Origin: an uncultured Lachnospiraceae bacterium | GTDB lineage: Bacteria > Bacillota > Clostridia > Lachnospirales > Lachnospiraceae | DNA: 7,598 nucleotides | Assembly (NCBI GenBank): GCA_947174985.1 | Contig: CAMWLB010000143.1 | Location: 1-7,598 of the forward strand | Direction of reading: 5' to 3' | Shown here: one piece after another, positions 1 to 5,815 of the stretch | Numbering within the stretch: position 1 is the first letter of the stretch | How the letters are laid out: each line of letters starts with the position of its first letter | Notes under the pieces: model-generated | What the model saw: the letters and a program-made list of their open reading frames with translations, nothing else | What the model was told of the DNA's origin: nothing | The model's database searches: none | Program-made: the position numbers and the translations under genes

Positions 1-73
1 TTTTTTATGATTATTGTATCAGATATATTTAATTTATCCTCTTTGGCTGCAGCGTGAGATTTTTATAATATAA

Positions 74-379
74 AGTGCCTATGGTATGAAGCGGCTTTTA
101 TATATATGCTGTCCTTACTTTTTATGTGGTGTGATGGATACGCTGGTAGGCTGTATTCGTGGGATGGGACATTCCGTTCTGCCGATGTTTGTATCCCTGA
201 CAGGCGCATGCCTGTTCCGGATTGTATGGATATATACGGTGTTTCCCCAAAACCGGACGCTGGATACTCTGTATATTTCGTATCCGATATCATGGGCGCT
301 GACAGCGCTGGTACATTTGGGCTGTCTGCTATGTATTTATTTTATAAAGCTGAACAAGGCCGTAGAAGTGGTTGAATAG
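74..379 (+). pseudogene. C-terminal remnant of a MATE-family efflux transporter
   Basis: The translated stretch shows three hydrophobic segments and a motif typical of the last third of MATE multidrug/Na+ antiporters: CGVMDTLVGCIRGMGHSVLP, followed by a hydrophobic FRIVWIYTVF segment and a final helix (ISWALTALVHLGCLLCIYFI). Intact MATE proteins are about 440-460 aa, and only about 100 aa are readable here. Upstream, the same frame meets TAA at 71-73 and TGA at 8-10. The other two frames are closed by TGA at 55-57 and by TAA at 30-32 and 66-68. The ATG at 86 has no ribosome binding site and falls inside what should be the transporter core, so I do not treat it as a start. The first 73 bases are AT-rich and hold nothing else I recognise. 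The family assignment is fairly secure. The decay call assumes the sequence is correct, and the rest of the gene may lie beyond the window edge. Confidence 0.7.
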
Positions 380-457
380 CGGGATTTGTGTCTGTGCACA
401 CCTGACAGCCGGCAGATATGACGAAACGTGTGTGGAAATGAGGATAAAAGAGGGATT

Positions 458-1063
458 ATGATAGCATATGTGAAGGGTGAAATTGCCGAAATCACGGAAG
501 ACAGTGTCGTAATAGAAGTAGGCGGCGTGGGCATGAATGTGCATATTTCAGCAAGGGAAGCGCAGAGACTGCCCGGAATTGGCAGTACGGTAAAGCTGCA
601 TACCTATATGCTGGTGCGGGAGGATGCTTTTCTGCTGTATGGTTTTCTGGCAAAAGCGGATTTGGAATTGTTTAAAAAGTGCCTTACAGTGAGCGGCATT
701 GGACCGAAGGGTGCGCTGGCAATTTTGTCCGTCATGGATGCGGATGCACTAAAATATGCCATTCTTTCCAAGGATGCCAAAGCCATTGCCAAGGCGCCGG
801 GCATCGGAGCCAAGACGGCGGAACGGCTGATACTGGATTTAAAGGATAAGGTATCCTTTGACGACACCATCATCGGAATGGAGGTAGCGCAGGGCGCTGG
901 CGGCGCATTGCCCGAAGAAGGTGCGTTAAAGGAAGCCGTGGAAGCACTGGTGGCATTAGGTTACGGACAAACGGAGAGCCTGAGGGCAGTAAAACAAATA
1001 CCGGAGGCAGAATCCATGGACAGCGGCGCACTGTTAAAGGCAGCCTTGAAAAAACTGTTTTAA
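458..1063 (+). CDS. ruvA: RuvA, Holliday junction branch migration complex subunit
   Basis: RuvA binds four-way DNA junctions as a tetramer and loads the RuvB motor for branch migration during recombinational repair. The protein is 201 aa, close to the 203 aa of E. coli RuvA. Residues 1-63 form the OB-fold domain, starting MIAYVKGEI. The acidic pin pair, Glu55-Asp56 in E. coli, appears as R54-E55-D56. Two helix-hairpin-helix motifs follow: GIGPKGA at about 80-86 and GIGAKTA at about 115-121. A flexible linker at about 136-153 leads to the C-terminal RuvB-binding domain (EALVALGYGQTES). I chose ATG 458 because the family begins at this methionine and AGAGGG lies just upstream. A GTG at 428 would add ten residues unlike the family. 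ruvB follows after 47 nt. I found no clear promoter and no GAAC-N4-GTTC LexA box in 380-457. Confidence 0.97.
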   Translation: MIAYVKGEIAEITEDSVVIEVGGVGMNVHISAREAQRLPGIGSTVKLHTYMLVREDAFLLYGFLAKADLELFKKCLTVSGIGPKGALAILSVMDADALKYAILSKDAKAIAKAPGIGAKTAERLILDLKDKVSFDDTIIGMEVAQGAGGALPEEGALKEAVEALVALGYGQTESLRAVKQIPEAESMDSGALLKAALKKLF

Positions 1064-1110
1064 CCTGTGCAAATATGAAAGGGCCTGCATGACAGGCGGA
1101 CGGAGCTGGT

Positions 1111-2106
1111 ATGCCAAGAACGATTGAGACGAATTTTACAGAAGAAGATAAGAAAATCGAGGGTTCTCTCAGACCGCAGTATCTGAAGGACTATATCGGA
1201 CAGGAAAAGGTAAAATCAAACTTAAAAATATATATCGAAGCGGCAAAGCAGAGGGGAGATGCGCTGGATCACGCTCTGTTTTACGGACCTCCGGGTCTTG
1301 GCAAGACGACGCTTGCAGGCATCATAGCCAATGAGATGGGCGTCAACATGAAAATTACCAGTGGTCCTGCCATTGAAAAGCCGGGGGAGATTGCTGCGAT
1401 TCTAAATAACCTGCAGGAGGGCGATATTCTCTTTGTGGACGAAATCCACCGGCTGAACCGGCAGGTAGAAGAGGTCCTCTATCCTGCAATGGAGGATTTT
1501 GCCATTGACATTATGATTGGAAAGGGTTCTTCCGCCCGCTCCATCAGGCTGGAGCTTCCTAAATTTACGCTGATAGGCGCAACGACCAGAGCCGGTATGC
1601 TGACGGCTCCTCTGCGCGACCGTTTTGGTATGATTCACAGGCTGGAATTCTATACAGTTTCCGAGCTGGAGCAGATTATCAGACATTCGGCGGCGCTTTT
1701 GCAGGTAGAAATTGACGACGGCGGGGCAAAGGAGCTTGCCAGAAGAAGCAGGGGAACGCCGCGCCTTGCCAACCGTATTTTAAAGAGGGTGCGGGACTTT
1801 GCGCAGGTAAAGTATGACGGAAATATCACGGAGGAAATTGCGCGTACGGCGCTGGATTTGATGGATGTGGACAAGCTGGGACTGGACCATATTGACCGCA
1901 ACATGCTATCCACCATGATACTAAAGTTTAAGGGAGGCCCTGTGGGGCTGGATACGCTTGCGGCGGCAATCGGAGAGGATGCCGGCACGATTGAAGATGT
2001 CTATGAGCCTTTCCTGATACAGAACGGGCTGATAAACAGGACACCCAGAGGAAGAGTGGTGACAGAGCAGGCATATATTCACATGGGCCTGACGCCGATT
2101 TTATAA
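1111..2106 (+). CDS. ruvB: RuvB, Holliday junction DNA helicase (AAA+ ATPase)
   Basis: RuvB is the hexameric AAA+ motor that works with RuvA to drive Holliday-junction branch migration. The 331-aa protein has the family's full length and motif order: Walker A GPPGLGKTT at 59-67, Walker B with FVDEIHR at 108-114, sensor 1 GATTR at 156-160, the arginine-finger region PLRDRFG at 167-173, and sensor 2 RGTPRLANR at 214-222. A C-terminal winged-helix DNA-binding domain ends in NRTPRGRVVTEQAY and HMGL. No catalytic motif is missing. The start ATG has GGAG at 1102-1105, 5 nt upstream. A small hairpin (GCCTG/CAGGC, 1083-1097) sits just before that site and could modulate translation, but has no U-tract. 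Cotranscription with ruvA is inferred from the short gap. Confidence 0.98.
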   Translation: MPRTIETNFTEEDKKIEGSLRPQYLKDYIGQEKVKSNLKIYIEAAKQRGDALDHALFYGPPGLGKTTLAGIIANEMGVNMKITSGPAIEKPGEIAAILNNLQEGDILFVDEIHRLNRQVEEVLYPAMEDFAIDIMIGKGSSARSIRLELPKFTLIGATTRAGMLTAPLRDRFGMIHRLEFYTVSELEQIIRHSAALLQVEIDDGGAKELARRSRGTPRLANRILKRVRDFAQVKYDGNITEEIARTALDLMDVDKLGLDHIDRNMLSTMILKFKGGPVGLDTLAAAIGEDAGTIEDVYEPFLIQNGLINRTPRGRVVTEQAYIHMGLTPIL

Positions 2107-2112
2107 AAAGAC

Positions 2113-2141
2113 TTGCCTGCAATGCAATTCTGCTATATAAT
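2113..2141 (+). promoter_or_regulatory. Sigma-A-type promoter for zapA
   Basis: The -35 hexamer TTGCCT (2113-2118, 4/6 to TTGACA) is separated by exactly 17 bp from a perfect -10 box TATAAT (2136-2141). Transcription would begin near 2148, about 40 nt before the zapA ATG. It starts only 6 nt after the ruvB stop codon, so zapA can be transcribed independently of ruvAB. This is a sequence match, not a mapped start site. Confidence 0.65.
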
Positions 2142-2153
2142 ATATGCAATTCT
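2122..2153 (+). repeat. 10-bp direct repeat flanking the zapA -10 box
   Basis: ATGCAATTCT occurs at 2122-2131 and again at 2144-2153. The copies are 22 bp apart start to start, about two helical turns, so both fall on the same DNA face. The first lies in the promoter spacer and the second covers the expected transcription start. This is the geometry of an operator for a repressor binding direct repeats, but no regulator is identified and chance duplication in AT-rich DNA remains possible. Confidence 0.5.
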
Positions 2154-2187
2154 TTATCGATTGCTTTGCAGCAGGAAGGGAGTTTGG

Positions 2188-2589
2188 ATGTCTTCTAAAA
2201 CAGATACCGAGGTAATTATCGGAGGCAAGATATTTACGCTGAGCGGATATGAGAGTGAAGAATATCTGCAGCGGGTGGCGTCCTATATCAATAATAAACT
2301 GGAAGAGTACAGCAAAATCGATAGCTTTAAAAGACAGCCTCTGGATACACAGGCTGTTTTAATGCAGCTTAACATTGCGGACGATTACTTTAAGAGCAAA
2401 AAGCAAATAAACCTTCTGGAGGAGGAGCTGCAGGCGAAAGAAAAGGAATTGTATGATTTAAAACATGAGCTGATTGCTTCACAGATAAAGCTGGAAAATA
2501 CAGAAAAGCGTACGAAAGAGCTGCAGATGGAAATCAATGAGAATGCCAAGCGGATCGTCCGGCTGGAGACAGAATTAAAGAGTGTGTAG
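2188..2589 (+). CDS. zapA: ZapA-like cell division protein
   Basis: ZapA binds FtsZ in the cytoplasm and promotes bundling and stability of the Z ring. The 133-aa product has the ZapA N-terminal domain (TEVIIGGKIFTLSG, then YESEEYLQRVASYINNKL), where the family's small beta-strand and helix module sits. Residues from about 68 to the end are charged and heptad-like (LLEEELQAKEKELYDLKHEL), predicting a long coiled coil for dimer or tetramer formation. This is longer than the roughly 85-aa Bacillus ZapA, as is common in Clostridia. I chose ATG 2188 because AGGAAGGGAG (2173-2182) lies 5 nt upstream. An earlier ATG at 2119 would add a hydrophobic, non-conserved stretch and start inside the promoter. 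It has its own promoter and is followed by a hairpin before the U32 gene. Confidence 0.88.
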   Translation: MSSKTDTEVIIGGKIFTLSGYESEEYLQRVASYINNKLEEYSKIDSFKRQPLDTQAVLMQLNIADDYFKSKKQINLLEEELQAKEKELYDLKHELIASQIKLENTEKRTKELQMEINENAKRIVRLETELKSV

Positions 2590-2600
2590 CAGGAGAAAGG

Positions 2601-2630
2601 GCGCTGTCCGTCAAACGGGCGGCGTTATTT
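2601..2630 (+). terminator. GC-rich hairpin between zapA and the U32 gene (weak terminator or RBS-region structure)
   Basis: GCGCTGTCCG (2601-2610), loop TCAAA, and CGGGCGGCGT (2616-2625) form a continuous 10-bp RNA stem, with G-U pairs at three positions. TATTT follows. The stem is strong but the U-run is short and interrupted, so as an intrinsic terminator it would be leaky at best. It fills most of the gap before the U32 start codon at 2636. It also separates a good Shine-Dalgarno sequence (AGGAG, 2591-2595) from that codon, so it may shape translation instead of, or as well as, termination. Confidence 0.45.
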
Positions 2631-2635
2631 GATTG

Positions 2636-4894
2636 ATGAAAGAAAAGCGGGTGGAGCTGCTGGCTCCGGCAGGGAATTATGAAGGTTTTTTAGGCGCTGT
2701 GCGTGCGTGCGCGGATGCTGTCTATCTGGGGGGAGAAAAGTTTGGCGCGCGTGCATATGCGGATAATTTTACCGGCGAAGAGATTTGCAGGGCGATTTCT
2801 TACGCCCATTTATTCGGCAGAAAGGTCTATCTTACTGTCAATACCTTATTAAAAGATACAGAGCTGTCTGAGCTGCCCGCCTATCTGAAGCCGTTTTATG
2901 AGGCGGGACTTGACGGTGTTATCGTGCAGGATATCGGCGCTTTTCTTCTGATACGGGATACCTTTCCGGGGCTTAAACTGCATGTCAGCACCCAGATGAC
3001 GGTGACTGGTTCTTATGCGGCAAAAAAGCTGAAGGAAATGGGAGCGGACCGAATCGTGCCGGCCAGGGAGCTTTCCCTGAAAGAGATAGAAAAAATGAAA
3101 AGGGACACCGGACTGGAACTGGAAACCTTTATTCATGGGGCGATGTGTTACTGCTACTCCGGTCAGTGCCTGTTCAGCAGTATATTGGGCGGCAGGAGTG
3201 GCAACAGGGGGCGCTGTGCACAGCCTTGCCGTCTGCCATACCAAATTGCAGAAAGCGGACAGCGAAAAAAGGATACCTATCCTTTAAGCCTGAAGGATTT
3301 ATGCAGCATTTCTTTTCTGCCAAAGCTGATTTCGGCAGGAATTGATTCTTTTAAAATTGAAGGCAGAATGAAGAAACCTGAGTATACTGCCGGTGTAACG
3401 GCAATTTACCGGAAATATATTGATTTATACTATGAGAAGGGCGCTGCAGGATATGCTGTGGAAAAAGAGGATTTAGAGCGGCTGTCCGCTTTGTATGTGC
3501 GTTCCGAAACGCAGGACGGCTATTATTTTAAGCGAAATGGAGCAGACATGGTGACGCTTGCCTCGCCCTCCTATAGCGGTAGCGACGAAAGACTACTTGC
3601 GGCTGTGAGAGAGCAGTATCTTGACGCTCCCCTTAAAAAACAGATACAAATAAAAGCTTTTTTTCAAACTGGAGAAAAAGCGGCGCTGACTCTTTCCGGC
3701 ATTGGGCAGGAATCGGATATTGCGGTTACGGTATACGGCGAAATGGTGGAAAAAGCGAATAAACAGCCAATAACCGCAGAAAATATAAAAATAAGTCTGC
3801 AAAAACTGGGCGATACGTTTTTTACTACAAAAGAAAGTGATATCTGTGTGATGCTTTCACCGGATGCGTTTTATCCGCTGAAAGAAATCAATACACTGCG
3901 GCGGCAGGGCGCGGAAGCTCTTATGCAGGCTTTTTGCGCTGCATGGGTGCGCCCGCAGGAGCAAAAAGAAGCAGGGCAGGAAAGTCCGTCCGCAAAGGAA
4001 TTTGGCAGGAAAATGTATCAGCAGGCGCTATCGGGGGAAACTGTTAAGGCAGCGTCTTTTCACGTTGGCGTCTCGACAAAGGAGCAGTTGTCGGCAGTAC
4101 TGCATATGGCATTTCCGGTTGCTATTTTATATCTGGAATCGGATATGTCCGGACTGACAGCAGAGTTTGTCAAAGCCCTGAAGGCAGAATTTGTAAGAGA
4201 CGGGCAGAATACGGCAGTTTTCATTGCGCTGCCCTATATTATCAGGGAGGGCGATAGATCGGTTCTTTCCGCCATGATTCCCGTTTTAGCGGAGGCGGAC
4301 GGTGTTTTGCTGCGCAATATGGAAGCGCTCGGCTGGCTGGAGGAGATATCGTATAAGGGACGGATAAGGACGGATGCAGGTGTCTATTGTTTTAACAAGA
4401 GAAGTCTGCAATTCATGCTGGAACAGGCAGAAGGCTGTTGTATTCCGTATGAACTGAACCGGAAAGAGTGCGGGCGGCTGCTTGAAGGCACAGATGCCGG
4501 CAGGTTGGAAAAGGCTGTGTACGGCAGAATTCCGTTGATGATAACGGCAAACTGCATTGCAAAAACATATGGGCAGTGTAGCAAAGGGACAAAGGAAACA
4601 GAAAACGTACAGAACAGGATTTTACGATTGCAGGATCGCTATCACAAGACATTTCCTGCTGTCGTCTGCTGCAGGCATTGTTATAATGTCATTTATAATG
4701 CAGTCCCCCTTTCCCTGCACGATATGGTTTCGGAGGGAAAAGCAAAAACGTCCATGCGGCTTGCATTTACCGTGGAGACGGGACAGGAAACAGAAAGGAT
4801 ACTGCGTTTTTTTGCCGATGCGCAAAAAGGAATTTTGGGACAGCCGCCCTATGCGGAATATACGCTTGGACATGAAAAGAGGGGCGTAGAATAG
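2636..4894 (+). CDS. U32 family protein (peptidase U32/RlhA-like, with DUF3656-type region)
   Basis: U32 proteins were first named as collagenase-like peptidases. The characterised bacterial members RlhA, TrhP and UbiU/UbiV are instead hydroxylation factors for 23S rRNA, tRNA or ubiquinone precursors, and several carry an iron-sulfur cluster. This 752-aa product opens with VELLAPAGN and contains the U32 signature ETFIHGAMC, then SGQCLFSS, at about 163-181. NRGRCAQPCRLPY follows. The cysteines near 171, 178, 194 and 198 are the likely Fe-S ligands. The region around 330-430 fits the DUF3656 domain, and length and layout resemble RlhA (about 650 aa), so rRNA modification is my preferred inference; the exact substrate is unknown. 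The C-terminus (about 635-690) has further cysteines: ITANC, YGQC and CCRHC before YNVIYN. I chose ATG 2636, since TTG 2633 adds one residue only. No SD lies at normal distance. Confidence 0.88.
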   Translation: MKEKRVELLAPAGNYEGFLGAVRACADAVYLGGEKFGARAYADNFTGEEICRAISYAHLFGRKVYLTVNTLLKDTELSELPAYLKPFYEAGLDGVIVQDIGAFLLIRDTFPGLKLHVSTQMTVTGSYAAKKLKEMGADRIVPARELSLKEIEKMKRDTGLELETFIHGAMCYCYSGQCLFSSILGGRSGNRGRCAQPCRLPYQIAESGQRKKDTYPLSLKDLCSISFLPKLISAGIDSFKIEGRMKKPEYTAGVTAIYRKYIDLYYEKGAAGYAVEKEDLERLSALYVRSETQDGYYFKRNGADMVTLASPSYSGSDERLLAAVREQYLDAPLKKQIQIKAFFQTGEKAALTLSGIGQESDIAVTVYGEMVEKANKQPITAENIKISLQKLGDTFFTTKESDICVMLSPDAFYPLKEINTLRRQGAEALMQAFCAAWVRPQEQKEAGQESPSAKEFGRKMYQQALSGETVKAASFHVGVSTKEQLSAVLHMAFPVAILYLESDMSGLTAEFVKALKAEFVRDGQNTAVFIALPYIIREGDRSVLSAMIPVLAEADGVLLRNMEALGWLEEISYKGRIRTDAGVYCFNKRSLQFMLEQAEGCCIPYELNRKECGRLLEGTDAGRLEKAVYGRIPLMITANCIAKTYGQCSKGTKETENVQNRILRLQDRYHKTFPAVVCCRHCYNVIYNAVPLSLHDMVSEGKAKTSMRLAFTVETGQETERILRFFADAQKGILGQPPYAEYTLGHEKRGVE

Positions 4895-4910
4895 CATTCG
4901 ATAAAAACAG

Positions 4911-4939
4911 TTGCGCAGACAGGCGGATTAGACTATACT
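4911..4939 (+). promoter_or_regulatory. Candidate promoter for the NUDIX gene
   Basis: TTGCGC (4911-4916, 3/6 to TTGACA) and TATACT (4934-4939, 5/6 to TATAAT) are separated by 17 bp in the 91-nt gap between the U32 stop and the NUDIX start. The spacing and -10 box are good and the -35 box is weak. No terminator is visible after the U32 gene, so read-through is also possible. Confidence 0.45.
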
Positions 4940-4985
4940 TTAAACAGGTCAAGTAATTGGCACACCAGGAGCAGGAGGTATTGCA

Positions 4986-5438
4986 ATGATAGAAGCGACC
5001 AGTTGCGGCGGTGTGGTTATTTTCCGGGGGAAGATTCTCCTTTTGTATAAAAATTTTAAGAACAAATACGAAGGATGGGTGTTGCCCAAGGGAACAGTGG
5101 AGAACGGCGAAGAGTTTAAGGAGACGGCGCTTAGAGAGGTGCTGGAGGAATCAGGTGCACAGGCATCGATCATGAAATATATTGGAAAGAGTGAATACAG
5201 CTTTTATGTACCTGAAGATGTCGTGGAAAAAGAAGTACACTGGTATCTGATGATGGCAGACAGCTATTACAGTAAGCCACAGCGTGAGGAATATTTTATC
5301 GATTCCGGATATTATAAATACCATGAGGCATATCATCTGTTAAAATTTCCCAATGAAAAGCAGATATTAGAAAAAGCCTACGAGGAATATCAGGAATTAA
5401 AGAAAAACAATTTGTGGGGAAGCAGAAGGTATTACTGA
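4986..5438 (+). CDS. NUDIX hydrolase
   Basis: NUDIX enzymes hydrolyse nucleoside diphosphates linked to another moiety, using a divalent metal held by the Nudix box. The 150-aa protein has a complete box, G-x5-E-x7-REUxEExGU, at residues 36-58, running from GTVENGE to REVLEESGA, with all catalytic glutamates present. The preceding WVLPKG is typical of MutT and Ap4A-hydrolase-like members. The N-terminus (CGGVVIFRGKILLLY) is the expected first strand pair, and the protein is a single-domain size. Substrate cannot be told from sequence; diadenosine polyphosphates or a damaged nucleotide are family possibilities. The start is supported by AGGAGG (4973-4978) with 7-nt spacing. Its stop codon abuts an inverted repeat. 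The tail (ELKKNNLWGSRRYY) is basic and aromatic. Confidence 0.92.
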   Translation: MIEATSCGGVVIFRGKILLLYKNFKNKYEGWVLPKGTVENGEEFKETALREVLEESGAQASIMKYIGKSEYSFYVPEDVVEKEVHWYLMMADSYYSKPQREEYFIDSGYYKYHEAYHLLKFPNEKQILEKAYEEYQELKKNNLWGSRRYY

Positions 5439-5468
5439 CCGGTGAATTTTTACATTCACCGGTATACC
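5428..5468 (+). other. Perfect 10-bp inverted repeat at the NUDIX stop codon
   Basis: ACCGGTGAAT (5438-5447), a 6-nt loop (TTTTAC), and ATTCACCGGT (5454-5463) form a perfect stem. An outer arm GGTAT (5428-5432) can also pair with ATACC (5464-5468) across a 5-nt one-sided bulge. The first base of the core stem is the last base of the TGA stop. No run of T follows on either strand, so it is not a standard intrinsic terminator. A role as an mRNA end-protecting or processing hairpin, or as a dyad operator for the downstream gene, is inference. Confidence 0.6.
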
Positions 5469-5503
5469 ACAAGCTTGTTTTCAGGGAAGATAAGGAGTGC
5501 GTT

Positions 5504-5815
5504 ATGGAGTGGTATCCGCGTCTATACATCGGAGAGTCAATCAAGCATCCGGATAAGCTGATACATAAATTAAAAAAACATAACAAATTTTTAGATGCTT
5601 ATGTGATTATATTGTCGCGAAACCCTTCCGACCAGCTTGAAATTCACAAGGCGGGGTATCTTGCCCAGAAATATTACAGGAAGAATCCGCCTTATGTAAT
5701 CGGTATTGCAGGAAGCTATGACGAAGCGGTTGCACTTGTGGTAAAGATTGCCGAGGAGGCATATGCTGCACAGGGAAACTGCCGGTTAAAGGAGTATCTG
5801 AAATGTTACATGTAA
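5504..5815 (+). CDS. Uncharacterised conserved-looking 103-aa protein
   Basis: I do not recognise a named family. The 103-aa product is soluble, with no signal peptide or membrane segment. It reads as a small alpha/beta protein: MEWYPRLYIGESI, a basic helix (DKLIHKLKKHNKFLD), a hydrophobic strand (AYVIILSRN), a helix with DQLEIHKAGYLAQKYY, a second strand (YVIGIAG), then the helix SYDEAVALVVKIAEEAY. The two strand-helix units suggest a compact fold, possibly a regulatory domain. I chose ATG 5504 because AAGGAG (5492-5497) lies 6 nt upstream. The frame is open from 5414, but the extension would run through the NUDIX end and the inverted repeat. It overlaps the following DUF2953 gene by 13 nt, which implies translational coupling and places it with the ytfI-gerW pair. 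Confidence 0.78.
   Translation: MEWYPRLYIGESIKHPDKLIHKLKKHNKFLDAYVIILSRNPSDQLEIHKAGYLAQKYYRKNPPYVIGIAGSYDEAVALVVKIAEEAYAAQGNCRLKEYLKCYM

Noticed and set aside
393..400. TGTGCACA palindrome upstream of ruvA
   Set aside because: It is only 8 bp, the symmetry does not extend outward, and no promoter is nearby, so it is compatible with chance.
428..457. Upstream GTG start extending RuvA by ten residues
   Set aside because: The added residues do not resemble any RuvA, the family begins at MIAYVKG, and AGAGGG sits immediately before ATG 458.
380..457. SOS (LexA) box or promoter before ruvA
   Set aside because: No GAAC-N4-GTTC site is present. A CTGT...ACAG pair (392-408) has 9 bp between the halves instead of 8 and is the proteobacterial type. 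No -35/-10 pair with proper spacing was found.
1083..1097. Hairpin GCCTG/CAGGC between ruvA and ruvB as a terminator
   Set aside because: The stem is only 5 bp and no T-run follows. The ruvB ribosome binding site follows directly, so termination here is unlikely.
2119..2187. Longer ZapA start adding a hydrophobic N-terminus
   Set aside because: The stretch overlaps the promoter and predicted transcription start and lacks a ribosome binding site. Family similarity starts after ATG 2188.
4557..4889. Alternative 110-aa + strand frame inside the U32 gene
   Set aside because: It lies wholly within the U32 coding sequence in another frame, has an unstructured basic composition, and has no ribosome binding site.
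5414..5503. N-terminal extension of the 103-aa protein overlapping the NUDIX gene
   Set aside because: The ATG at 5414 has no ribosome binding site, the extension would encode the inverted repeat, and AAGGAG lies at ideal distance from ATG 5504.
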